From a virus, in IMG/VR virus record IMGVR_UViG_3300010885_043982, positions 1 through 45,060 of that record: DNA of 45,060 nucleotides. One strand, given 5' to 3'. Positions 32,908 through 41,151 of the stretch are shown one piece after another. Position 1 is the stretch's first letter, and each line of letters starts with the position of its first letter. The notes beneath the pieces were generated by a model. It did not search any database, was not told the DNA's origin, and was given only the letters and a program-made list of their open reading frames with translations. The position numbers and the translations under genes were made by a program.

Positions 32908-33606
32908 TTAAATAGACTCTTCTAAACTTTTAAGTTTTAAAAAATTCATTTGGTCAAACTTTTCATTTTCCACCCTACCAATTGTTTCGGATATTTTTGT
33001 CTTTATTTCAAACTCTGGTTCTTTATCTAAAATTACTTTTAATTTATTAATAGTGGTTTCCCTTAATACTTCAAATTTAGTTTCAAGTGTTTTAGAATCT
33101 TCAGATATTAATTGAAAAAATTCTTTTTTAGAATTTTCATCTAAATTTTCAATATATTCATTTAATGTTCGGTTAGCAATACTAACCATCGATTTTATTG
33201 GTATATTAATAGATTCTTTAACTACTTGTTTATTTTCTTTTAATACTTTAATTATTTGTTTCTTAACTGTTACTCTTTCAAGTAAGTCTAATTTATTACT
33301 GTAAAGTAAAATATCTAAATTTTCATAATTATTTTTAACCGACTCCAATAATGGTTTAGGTAATTTTATTGTTGGTAAAATTTTATGTAATAGACTAATA
33401 CCTTCTTCTAAGAATTCTTTAGCGTCCTGTTCGGTTAAACCTTGGGGAGTACTTAATTGGTCATATAAAGTATAGGCTTTTGACATAGATTTATTATTCA
33501 ATACATTATGTTTGAATTCTCTTAGTGATTTTTTAAAATCTTTCTCGTTATTGTACGATTCGAGTAGATTTTTTTCAATTATGGATTTTAGGGTTCCGAA
33601 AGTCAT
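32908..33606 (-). CDS. Probable prohead core protein (coiled-coil)
   Basis: The 232-residue protein is almost entirely helical and charged (LREFKHNVLNNKSMSKAYTL, VKKQIIKVLKENKQVVKESI, ENLDENSKKEFFQLISED). The N-terminus MTFGTLKSIIEKNLLES has gp21-type cleavage candidates (LLE|S at 14-17), like T4 capsid-targeting leaders. It lies between portal and protease genes, the place of the T4 core genes 67/68. Function in the prohead core is inferred from these three points. It has its own promoter element and terminator. Confidence 0.6.
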   Translation of the reverse strand: MTFGTLKSIIEKNLLESYNNEKDFKKSLREFKHNVLNNKSMSKAYTLYDQLSTPQGLTEQDAKEFLEEGISLLHKILPTIKLPKPLLESVKNNYENLDILLYSNKLDLLERVTVKKQIIKVLKENKQVVKESINIPIKSMVSIANRTLNEYIENLDENSKKEFFQLISEDSKTLETKFEVLRETTINKLKVILDKEPEFEIKTKISETIGRVENEKFDQMNFLKLKSLEESI

Positions 33607-33623
33607 TACGCTTTATTTTATTA

Positions 33624-33631
33624 AATAAATA
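33624..33631 (-). promoter_or_regulatory. Candidate late promoter element
   Basis: Sense TATTTATT, 17 nt before the ATG at 33606. Confidence 0.45.
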
Positions 33632-35488
33632 TTAGGAATTTAGTAACTTATCCAATTCTTTTGAAATTTCCCCTAAAGATTCTTGTCCATGACCTAAATT
33701 AATCATTTGAGCTCCTTCTATTAAGTTATTTTCAACCAACATATTTAAGTTATTTATTCTAGATTCAGGGGTTATTTCCGCCTCACCTCCGGATGGTGGA
33801 GGTGGAACTGTTTCTTCTCCTGCTGGTGGTAATTCTTCCCCGCCTAAATCAGCCGTCTCAAATCCACCTCCACCAAATGATGGTGCCGGTTCTGATGTTT
33901 CAGTTGATGCCGTTTGAGTTCCTCCTGAGGTACTACCGTAAAGTTTATCAATATTATCAAATAAACCTGTTTTAGTAATAACTGTTGCAGTTGCTTTAAG
34001 TTCTTCACCAACTGCTCGTTCAATTCTTTGTTGTTGTAAATCTAAACGAACTTCTTCGTCTGACCATCCAAAAATATGTTTTTTCGCCCATGTTGATGAT
34101 GTTGCCTGAATTCCGTTACCCGGGTCAGAAACTAAATCTTTATATAATAAAACTTTTTCTTTCCAAACATCAATTTTTAATAAATCAGCTTGTGTTGAAG
34201 GATTTGATAACCCTAAAGTAAAATTATCTAATTCATCTTCAAACCCAAGTAAAAATAAATGTACGATTGCTATTTTATTTAATTCGGCAATCATACTTTT
34301 TTGGATTCTATTAATTGTTCGAGCAAAACGAATATCTTGTAAGGATAAATTCTTACCGTCCCCAACAACTTCTTCAAATCCTAAGAACGCCTTAGGAACA
34401 CGAAGAGCTGTTAATAATTTCTTTTGTATATATTCAATATCTGCTATTTCCGAAAGGTTAGTTGCTCCCGGTAATGTAGTAATTGGGTCCGGTGCGGATG
34501 GGTCTCTAACAGGAATAAAATAATCTTGGTCAACCGCCATTTGGTTAAACCTCATATCAACATTACCTGTTTTATTATCAACAACTTGTTCTCTTTTAAA
34601 TTTATTAGCAACTCGTTGTACATAAGCCTCAACATCATCATCATTCATATTTCCAACAAAGACTTTAAACATTCTTCTTTCAGGTGCTCTTGAGGTACGA
34701 TAAATTAACATCGCATCTTCCGATAATAATAATTGTTTCCAAATTCTTCTCGCCTTTTCAAGCATCGATGTACCATAAGGAAGTTTTCGGTCATCACCTA
34801 ATAATCTAAAATGTCCAATCTCCCATGATTGGAATTCCATGTTTTTATTTTTCCAAGTAAAATGTAGAGACTTTTTGTCCTTATCTAGTTCTTTAGTAAT
34901 ATCCGTTGATATTTTTGCACTTACTCCTACTTCATGTCTTTCAATTTCAATTGTTGGTAGTTGTTGAACCCCAACAATTCCTTTTTCCGGGTCTAACTTT
35001 AGAAAAATAAAGTTGTCTCCGTACTTACAGGTATTTCTCGTCCACATTGGTAGGTTAGTATTAATGTCAAGTGAGTTATTAAATAAATCCGCTAATACCC
35101 CTTTTATTCTTTTTGATTCTGAATAAATTTGTAATATAAAACCATCTTCATTTGTCGTTGTTGATTCCTCGGCGTAAATGTCTAACGCCGCTGATATTTC
35201 AGGAGTATATTCCATACTTTCATAATCATACTGAGCCGATAATCTTGACGGTTCATAATAGATTGCTTGAGAATATAAATTGTTCTCAACTTTCGCCCAT
35301 TGATTAGTTAAATAATAAGTTTGTTGTGCCTGTAACTTTTCTTTCTCGTATTCTTCTTTACTTTTGGTACGTAATAATTCTTTTTTATCAAACTTAAAAG
35401 TTGGATAATCTTGATTTAATTGAGAATTAGGCCCAAATGTTTGGGATAATCTCTGCCATACCGTCATATTATTTTGTTGTTCGTCCAT
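33632..35488 (-). CDS. gp20: Portal protein (gp20-like)
   Basis: The 618-residue protein shows the T4 portal pattern: LYSQAIYYEPSRLSAQYDYE then MEYTPEISAALDIYAEESTT, characteristic of gp20-type portals, then LRVPKAFLGFEE with the DIRFARTINRIQKSMIAELN helix in the crown-to-stem zone. The last 120 residues are Gly/Pro/Glu-rich and probably disordered (PSFGGGGFETADLGGEELPP), an extension that T4 gp20 (about 524 aa) lacks. Twelve copies would form the DNA entry vertex. It follows the terminase gene by 39 nt and has its own promoter element. Confidence 0.88.
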   Translation of the reverse strand: MDEQQNNMTVWQRLSQTFGPNSQLNQDYPTFKFDKKELLRTKSKEEYEKEKLQAQQTYYLTNQWAKVENNLYSQAIYYEPSRLSAQYDYESMEYTPEISAALDIYAEESTTTNEDGFILQIYSESKRIKGVLADLFNNSLDINTNLPMWTRNTCKYGDNFIFLKLDPEKGIVGVQQLPTIEIERHEVGVSAKISTDITKELDKDKKSLHFTWKNKNMEFQSWEIGHFRLLGDDRKLPYGTSMLEKARRIWKQLLLSEDAMLIYRTSRAPERRMFKVFVGNMNDDDVEAYVQRVANKFKREQVVDNKTGNVDMRFNQMAVDQDYFIPVRDPSAPDPITTLPGATNLSEIADIEYIQKKLLTALRVPKAFLGFEEVVGDGKNLSLQDIRFARTINRIQKSMIAELNKIAIVHLFLLGFEDELDNFTLGLSNPSTQADLLKIDVWKEKVLLYKDLVSDPGNGIQATSSTWAKKHIFGWSDEEVRLDLQQQRIERAVGEELKATATVITKTGLFDNIDKLYGSTSGGTQTASTETSEPAPSFGGGGFETADLGGEELPPAGEETVPPPPSGGEAEITPESRINNLNMLVENNLIEGAQMINLGHGQESLGEISKELDKLLNS

Positions 35489-35516
35489 AATTTAAATTTA
35501 CTTATTTCCTCAGTAA

Positions 35517-35524
35517 TATAAATA
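35517..35524 (-). promoter_or_regulatory. Candidate late promoter element before portal gene
   Basis: Exact TATTTATA in minus-strand sense just after the terminase stop, 28 nt before the portal ATG at 35488. Confidence 0.45.
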
Positions 35525-35527
35525 GTA

Positions 35528-37285
35528 TTACCCTCCAAATAACCATCCGTATTTTTGGTAGTCTTCTTTGGTTGGCCCTTGATTTATTGGTTGTTGCCTA
35601 CCCATTTGAGGAACCATTGGGTTAAAGAATTCTGATGAATTTTTATTTTCAGTAACAGAGGTCGACCAAGAGTTTAACATTGCTCTTGTATGGTTGGTAA
35701 CTTTTTCTAATGATTGAAATGATTTTTCCGCAACATAAATCGCCATTGCAATACTCATGATACAATCATCGTGATGCATTTTTTGATGGTCAGGTCGTCC
35801 ATTTATATATACAAATGTGTTCATTTCATTATATAAACGACTGGAATAGATTCTAAATTTATGTCTCATCGCCTCCTCAAAAGATGCAATAATTTGTACT
35901 CTTTTTGAGTTAAAATTAATCCCCGGAATTTTTTCATTTATCTTTGGGTCATATTTCCATTTATTGGTCATATCAACACCATCAACATATAATCCACCTT
36001 GGTAATTCATTTCTTGAAGTTTTCTTGCTGTTGCAACTCCCATACCACCGGTTAAATCGACAACACAAAATGCGCTATACATAGTTCCCCATTTATATGC
36101 TATTTCTGCTAACACATCAGGGGGAATTTTTCCAACATATTCTAATACTTGTTCACGAGCATCAAAATCAATTATTTCAATACTTGAGAAATCTTCGGAA
36201 TCTCCTCGAGATACATCAACACCCATAACATATTTATGACCGTTTTCTGGTTCTTTCCATATCCAAAGACCACCACCCATCATTTTAGCTTGTGGGTCCT
36301 TAACTTGGTTTTTAGAAATATCTTGCATCATGTCCGAATCAAATACATTGTCTCCGGAACCTAAGAAATTACATTCTAATTCTTGTGCAACTTTACGTCT
36401 ATCATATTTTAATTTTTTAACCATCCCCTCAAACCATGAAGAACATGGTTTATACCCTTGTTCGATGTAGTCGGTTACAATTGAGTGGTCTCGTTCAAAT
36501 GGGTTTGGCATAGATAAATTAACGACTACTTCATCAAGATTATATTCTTCACGATTTAATAAAAAATGAACTAAGTCATTTGTTTTGACCATATATAAAT
36601 CTTTTGTATATCGTGGGTCACGATGCCAAAACATTTCAGTTACTTTAAAGTCATTCATACCTCTAAGTGACTGGTCATAAATTTCATAATAAATTGCATC
36701 GTAACCGTTAGGCGTTGAAACAACAATAACCTTACCCCCTGTGGATAAGGATGCCATACACGCAGCCCAAAAATCTCCGTCCGCTTCAATATAGGCCGCC
36801 TCATCAAATATTAGAATGGTTGGAGTGTATCCCCTAAGTGCATCTCGTGATGTTGCAACTGCCTTAACTTCACATCCGTTAGTTAATTTAAAATGTCGTT
36901 GAGCGTTTTTTTCTTGAGAGAATCCAACACCGACCCATGACGGCCATTGTTCAGTAAACCCTCTAACTTTATTAGCCATCTCCACCGCAGTGTCCAACTT
37001 GTTGGCAATAATTAATATTTTTTCAGGTTTAGTTTTTTTTGCGAATACTAATTTTTTTGATGCCCAAGCTGCAGTTACGGTTGATACCCCTGCTTGTCGA
37101 TACTTTAAAGCAACATTTTCGTTATGAGTATCATAATCCTCAATAAGGGTGATTTGGTCGGGGAATAAATCTAACGGTACATATTTTGAAACCGTATTAT
37201 CGTATGTCTGTAAATAAGTACGAAGTGCGTAAGGAGTATTCCTCATGCACTTCGTCACTTCAATTATTAATTGTTCTTTATTCAA
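35528..37285 (-). CDS. terL: Large terminase subunit (gp17-like ATPase-nuclease)
   Basis: The 585-residue protein has ATPase motifs: deviant Walker A KYRQAGVST (61-69), with Lys before the loop as in other phage terminases of the K-x-RQ-x-G type, Walker B TILIFDEAAY (157-166), and the coupling motif VVSTPNG (188-194). The RNase H-like nuclease follows with candidate metal residues Asp357 (VMGVDVSRGD), Asp410 (VVDLTGG) and Asp506 (MHHDDCIM). It pumps DNA into the prohead and cuts concatemers. No ATG exists between the upstream stop and residue 14; the frame opens with TTG at 37285, so the start is TTG or Met14 (37246). Confidence 0.93.
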   Translation of the reverse strand: MNKEQLIIEVTKCMRNTPYALRTYLQTYDNTVSKYVPLDLFPDQITLIEDYDTHNENVALKYRQAGVSTVTAAWASKKLVFAKKTKPEKILIIANKLDTAVEMANKVRGFTEQWPSWVGVGFSQEKNAQRHFKLTNGCEVKAVATSRDALRGYTPTILIFDEAAYIEADGDFWAACMASLSTGGKVIVVSTPNGYDAIYYEIYDQSLRGMNDFKVTEMFWHRDPRYTKDLYMVKTNDLVHFLLNREEYNLDEVVVNLSMPNPFERDHSIVTDYIEQGYKPCSSWFEGMVKKLKYDRRKVAQELECNFLGSGDNVFDSDMMQDISKNQVKDPQAKMMGGGLWIWKEPENGHKYVMGVDVSRGDSEDFSSIEIIDFDAREQVLEYVGKIPPDVLAEIAYKWGTMYSAFCVVDLTGGMGVATARKLQEMNYQGGLYVDGVDMTNKWKYDPKINEKIPGINFNSKRVQIIASFEEAMRHKFRIYSSRLYNEMNTFVYINGRPDHQKMHHDDCIMSIAMAIYVAEKSFQSLEKVTNHTRAMLNSWSTSVTENKNSSEFFNPMVPQMGRQQPINQGPTKEDYQKYGWLFGG

Positions 37286-37299
37286 AAGATGTTTTTTGG

Positions 37300-38598
37300 T
37301 TATTTAGGTCTCGATATACCTAAACTACCCAAGAAATCATCTAATCCGTCATCATCTTCATCATCAGATTCAATACCTTCTTCTTCTTTGTAATCTTCAA
37401 ATTCTTCTTTCATTTTAATGGCTTCTCCCATGATTTCTTTAAATCTTGCAGACGCTTTAGATACTTTTGAAGAGTCTTCAGAGATTGCGTTTCCAATAAT
37501 GTCTAAAAATTCTTGAGCTTCAATTTGGTATAAAACAGTATGAAACCAGTTTATCAAACCTTTATTTTCAGGTTCGTATATATCATCAGGTAATGCAAAC
37601 CTAATTCGTTCAACAATTTCAGGTCCAATTCTTAGTTGCATTGGTTCATTACCCAATGTGTCTGTTTGTCCCATAACTCTTTGAGCCATTTCAGGGTCTT
37701 TTGGTAACCCATGTCTACCTTTAGCTTCTTCTAAACCTTTAATAATTTCATGACATAAAATAGGGAAGATTAAACCGAAGGCTTTGATTACCGTATCCGG
37801 AGTTTCTTCTCCTTCTTCACCTTCTTCACCGTCTTCATCATCGTTATCAGATAACTCAACTTTACCGGCAACACCTTGACCTGTTTCACTCATCATTTCA
37901 ATCATTTGTTCCATACTAAAATATAGGAAGTCATTAATTGCCATAATTCCTAAATAATCTCCATAAAGAGATGGGTCAATTTCATCAAGTCTTGCCTTAA
38001 TATCAGGTTTTTGAAACATGTAGTGTCCTTTCTTCGCAGCACCTTGAATTATTGCGTTAATAATATTTCTCTTATGTTTTTCTAATTCAAAAATTTCGTC
38101 TTTAGTTAAATCCTCAACGTCAAAAGACGGAATTTCAATTCCATCTTCTTTTTCTTCCTCATCATCCTCTTCTTCTTCAGGTTTCATTCTAAAGTTTGAA
38201 ACATCTATTGGTTCTCGATTTAAATAAGCTTCGATTTTATACCATTCAGCGGGAACTTCAGATTCCTCTAAAGAAGATTCGATTGCCAATTGTTCTAATT
38301 CATCTCTATGAGCAGCCTCAATTCTCATGATGTTTGGTAATTTTCTCATCATCTCTTGGTATATCATACCTTGAACTTGTTGAGAACTTAAATCCTCTCT
38401 TCCTGTTACTTGACTTAATTTCTCAGCAACTTTTTGGAAACGATTACTAACCAATCTTTGAACATCTGCCTCTTTTTTCTTCATTGCGGGATTCTGAGAA
38501 TATAACCCCTCAGGATTTGCAAGTTTTCTTTCCAAATTTGGGTCCATTCTTTCAGGTCTATTCCCGTAATCTAATTGTTCTTTAATTTTCTTTGCCAT
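37300..38598 (-). CDS. Acidic virion-associated protein
   Basis: Not recognised. The 432-residue protein begins with a Lys/Glu-rich helical part (RLVSNRFQKVAEKLSQVTGR), has acidic low-complexity tracts (EEEEDDEEEKEDGIE about 145-160; DNDDEDGEEGEEGEE about 256-270; ESDDEDDDGLDDF near the end) separating hydrophobic helical domains (FDVEDLTKDEIFELEKHKRN, GLINWFHTVLYQIEAQEFL). It lies just upstream of the terminase with 14 nt between them, so a role in packaging or as a neck/head-associated factor is possible. The small-terminase position is an option, but the length argues against it. Confidence 0.6.
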   Translation of the reverse strand: MAKKIKEQLDYGNRPERMDPNLERKLANPEGLYSQNPAMKKKEADVQRLVSNRFQKVAEKLSQVTGREDLSSQQVQGMIYQEMMRKLPNIMRIEAAHRDELEQLAIESSLEESEVPAEWYKIEAYLNREPIDVSNFRMKPEEEEDDEEEKEDGIEIPSFDVEDLTKDEIFELEKHKRNIINAIIQGAAKKGHYMFQKPDIKARLDEIDPSLYGDYLGIMAINDFLYFSMEQMIEMMSETGQGVAGKVELSDNDDEDGEEGEEGEETPDTVIKAFGLIFPILCHEIIKGLEEAKGRHGLPKDPEMAQRVMGQTDTLGNEPMQLRIGPEIVERIRFALPDDIYEPENKGLINWFHTVLYQIEAQEFLDIIGNAISEDSSKVSKASARFKEIMGEAIKMKEEFEDYKEEEGIESDDEDDDGLDDFLGSLGISRPK

Positions 38599-38600
38599 TA

Positions 38601-39425
38601 TTATTTTTCTAAGATTTGCATAATTACATCCATAATTTTATCTTTAGCTTCTTCCGGAGAAGGTCTATTAGCCTTTGGAGCCGGATTAACACCAGGGTTT
38701 GGATTCTTACCAGGATGACTTGGTCTCGTTCCCGGTTTTGTCGTTGGTTTTACTCTTGTTGGAGCAACCTTAGTATCATCTGCCTTTGGGGCCGGATTAA
38801 CTCCCGGGTTTGGATTCTTGCCCGGATGATTTGGTCTTGTTCCCGGTTTTGTCGTTGGTTTTACTCTTGTTGGTGCTGTCTCAGTTTCTGCCTCTGTCAA
38901 ATACTTTATAAGTTCACCTTTTGTAATTCTTGGGGGTAAATTTCTTTCTACTATTTTCATAATTTCGTTTTCAAGGAACAAAGATACAACATTTTTTCCT
39001 TCACCCAACTGTTTTTTTACAGATTGTACACATCTTTCCCATTTTTTTGATTTTCTTGGTCCTACTTGAGCGTGACATATGGCCCAAGGATTTTGTTTTT
39101 TGGTTTTTTCTACTTCAAAAATACCCATTCCGTCATCAGTTGCATCTGGGTCTCTAGTTACATTAACAGTTGCGTCTTCTTCAATTTCTCCTTCTTTAGC
39201 AGTTACCATAACTTCTTTTGTTGATGGGTTTTGAGTTATAACAACACCGTTAACCTCACCACCTTTAGGACCTACTTTGTAACTTTTTTTAGATGGGACT
39301 TCAGTGACTTGTTCACTTATTAGTTTACCGTGTAACACATTGATTTGTGACTCTGTTAACTTCGCAACAGTTTGTGAAGATAATCCTTTTTCAATAAGCT
39401 CTAATGCTTTTGTATTAATTTTCAT
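38601..39425 (-). CDS. Repeat-containing protein with packaging-like leader
   Basis: The ATG at 39425 is preferred over a TTG 18 nt upstream. The 274-residue product starts with a helical leader containing AKLTESQINVLHGKLISEQ (cleavage candidate LISE|Q at 35-39), similar to the leader of the protein at 23439. A middle domain has NPWAICHAQVGPRKSKKWER then CVQSVKKQLG, with two cysteines. The C-terminal part is a Pro/Lys-rich tandem repeat, two copies of 37 residues beginning APTRVKPTTKPGTRP. It looks like a capsid-internal or DNA-condensing protein with a basic repeat tail. It overlaps the next upstream gene by 11 nt. Confidence 0.6.
   Translation of the reverse strand: MKINTKALELIEKGLSSQTVAKLTESQINVLHGKLISEQVTEVPSKKSYKVGPKGGEVNGVVITQNPSTKEVMVTAKEGEIEEDATVNVTRDPDATDDGMGIFEVEKTKKQNPWAICHAQVGPRKSKKWERCVQSVKKQLGEGKNVVSLFLENEIMKIVERNLPPRITKGELIKYLTEAETETAPTRVKPTTKPGTRPNHPGKNPNPGVNPAPKADDTKVAPTRVKPTTKPGTRPSHPGKNPNPGVNPAPKANRPSPEEAKDKIMDVIMQILEK
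38671..38879. repeat. Tandem repeat, 111-bp period, two copies
   Basis: Within the gene at 38601; copy starts at 38671 and 38782. The copies are nearly identical in protein but differ at several third positions, so the repeat is not brand new. Confidence 0.85.
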
Positions 39426-39810
39426 AAATAACTTTCTTTTCAAATTCTAATAACAAATCTTTTTCATAAAGTTTGTCTTTTATTTCTTGTTCCGGAGTTC
39501 CAAATCTGAATATCATTCTTTTTTTTAAATTTTCATCGTCTGATTCCCAAGCTAATGCAATAACATCGTCTATTGCATCTATCATTGAAAAAAAATCGGA
39601 GTTTTGAATCAATTCCAATTTTACATCAGTATCTCTCAAAACTCCTACTTTTTTAATATATTTTAAATCGGGTGGTTGAGGATACCCATTAGATGGTCGA
39701 TTGTCCCATAATTCCCCCCACACATCCAAATCATCAGAAAATATGAATTCGTAAAGATTGTCTCCTTTATAATTAGGACCTAAACCGTTTACGTAAATCA
39801 AATAACTCAT
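39415..39810 (-). CDS. Hypothetical protein
   Basis: Not recognised. The 131-residue acidic, aromatic protein starts MSYLIYVNGLGPNYKGDNLY and continues with FIFSDDLDVWGELWDNRPSN; the C-terminal half is helical (FFSMIDAIDDVIALAWESDD). No membrane segment or catalytic motif. It overlaps the upstream gene by 4 nt and the downstream gene by 11 nt, so it is expressed with the packaging and virion genes. Confidence 0.65.
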   Translation of the reverse strand: MSYLIYVNGLGPNYKGDNLYEFIFSDDLDVWGELWDNRPSNGYPQPPDLKYIKKVGVLRDTDVKLELIQNSDFFSMIDAIDDVIALAWESDDENLKKRMIFRFGTPEQEIKDKLYEKDLLLEFEKKVIYEN

Positions 39811-41129
39811 ACTAATAACCCTTCAGGTGTAATTTTAATTTCTTTTCCTTTATTCTCAAAAACTAAATTGTTTTTGTTTGTTTTCCCAATAATTTTAGCA
39901 GATGAATTTTCTTCTAAAAATTTTTGAGATGCCAATTCTTGTTCAATTGTTTCAGTTAATTTAACAACTGAGTTCATTTGTCTTCTAACTTCAGTAATTG
40001 TTCTTGTTTTTTTCTCAGCAGTTTTTTGTCTATTTTCAACAATTTCTTTTTTAGAAACTTCAAAATATTTTGATAACACTTTATCAACTTTTGATTCACC
40101 AAAGATACTATCAAATATGGCTCCGTTACCATAATCAGAACTCATTTTTTTAAATCTTGAATGTGAGTTATGTTTTCTAAATTCTCTATCGTCAAAAATG
40201 TCGTCAGGATTAATTTCATCTACATCGTCATACTCATATCCTTCTTCCATATCACCTTCCATTGGAATGTCCATGTCTGCCTGGATGTCCTCAACTTCAC
40301 TATCATCAGTTAAATCTTCACCATCCATATCATCTCCACCTAAATCTTCAGTCTCATCTTCAAATTTAGACAAAATATCTTCTCTATCTTCTTCACTCAA
40401 CTCATTTAAATCAAATGACGATAAAACCATATTAATAACATATTTGATATTTTCAGAAGTCATACCTTCTTCAGTTTCTAATGTTCTAATTTTTTGGGTT
40501 AATTTACCAGTTAACTTTTGAATAGTTTTAAAAGTTACTCGTTCATTAGAACCGCCTTCATCCTCAATGTCTACATCAACATCAGTATCCATGTCGTCCA
40601 TACCCATGTCATCTTCTAATCCCATATCATCCATACCCATGTCATCTTCTAATCCCATATCATCTATTGGTGATGGTGGTAATTCCGGAGCCGGAACTGC
40701 TGGTGGAGCTGAAGGAATTTCTGCAGGTGATGGCATATCCATTTTTGGTTTTGGAGTTTTTAAAGTGAACTTTTTTTGTTCACCATACAGGGACATTCCT
40801 TCTTCATTTTCATTAAGTCTATTTAACTCACCCGCAACTAAGTTTAATCTTTTGAATGCTTGTGAATATGAAGAATAGTATTTTCTATTTCTCATTGGCT
40901 CAAGATAATCAGTTTCTGATTCTGAAATTGTTTTTTTGATAATATAACCTTGTCTTTCTTTAACAATTTCATATTTATTACCATCTGCAAGACCAATAGA
41001 ATATTCTGATTTTGCAGTTTCATTTATACGATTAGGTATTACTTCGTTATAACGAGCAATCTCCATAATTCTTTTAAGTTTTTGGTCCCCTGTTAGTTTT
41101 TCACTACCAATTGGCTTTAAATTTCCCAT
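39807..41129 (-). CDS. Acidic repeat-containing probable virion/core protein
   Basis: A 440-residue protein with a helical, basic N-terminus (MEIARYNEVIPNRINETAKS), a Pro/Ala linker (PSAPPAVPAPELPPSPID), then two copies of an Asp/Met repeat around residues 155-180 (DDMGLEDDMGMDD), long Asp/Glu tracts to about 315, and a helical C-terminus (TRTITEVRRQMNSVVKLTET). The composition resembles the gp22-like scaffold. Function not identified; a core protein is suggested by acidity. It has an AATTTATA element 4 nt before its start. Confidence 0.6.
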   Translation of the reverse strand: MGNLKPIGSEKLTGDQKLKRIMEIARYNEVIPNRINETAKSEYSIGLADGNKYEIVKERQGYIIKKTISESETDYLEPMRNRKYYSSYSQAFKRLNLVAGELNRLNENEEGMSLYGEQKKFTLKTPKPKMDMPSPAEIPSAPPAVPAPELPPSPIDDMGLEDDMGMDDMGLEDDMGMDDMDTDVDVDIEDEGGSNERVTFKTIQKLTGKLTQKIRTLETEEGMTSENIKYVINMVLSSFDLNELSEEDREDILSKFEDETEDLGGDDMDGEDLTDDSEVEDIQADMDIPMEGDMEEGYEYDDVDEINPDDIFDDREFRKHNSHSRFKKMSSDYGNGAIFDSIFGESKVDKVLSKYFEVSKKEIVENRQKTAEKKTRTITEVRRQMNSVVKLTETIEQELASQKFLEENSSAKIIGKTNKNNLVFENKGKEIKITPEGLLV

Positions 41130-41133
41130 TGTA

Positions 41134-41141
41134 TATAAATT
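41134..41141 (-). promoter_or_regulatory. Candidate late promoter element (variant)
   Basis: Sense AATTTATA, one mismatch from TATTTATA, 4 nt before the ATG at 41129. Confidence 0.35.
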
Positions 41142-41151
41142 TGTTTTTTTT

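Noticed and set aside
37300-38598. Assignment as small terminase subunit (gp16)
   Set aside because: Position next to the large subunit fits, but 432 acidic residues are far more than the usual size and no HTH was recognised.
38671-38879. Direct repeats considered as a CRISPR or attachment site
   Set aside because: Only two long copies without spacers, in frame within a coding gene; a protein-level tandem repeat.
40198-40878. Ser-rich plus-strand frames opposite the acidic gene
   Set aside because: Ser-rich translation is the expected antisense of Asp/Glu/Met-rich codons; no start signal or promoter.
39807-41129. Assignment as a second scaffold paralogue of gp22
   Set aside because: Similarity is compositional only (Asp/Met repeats); no alignable domain seen by eye.
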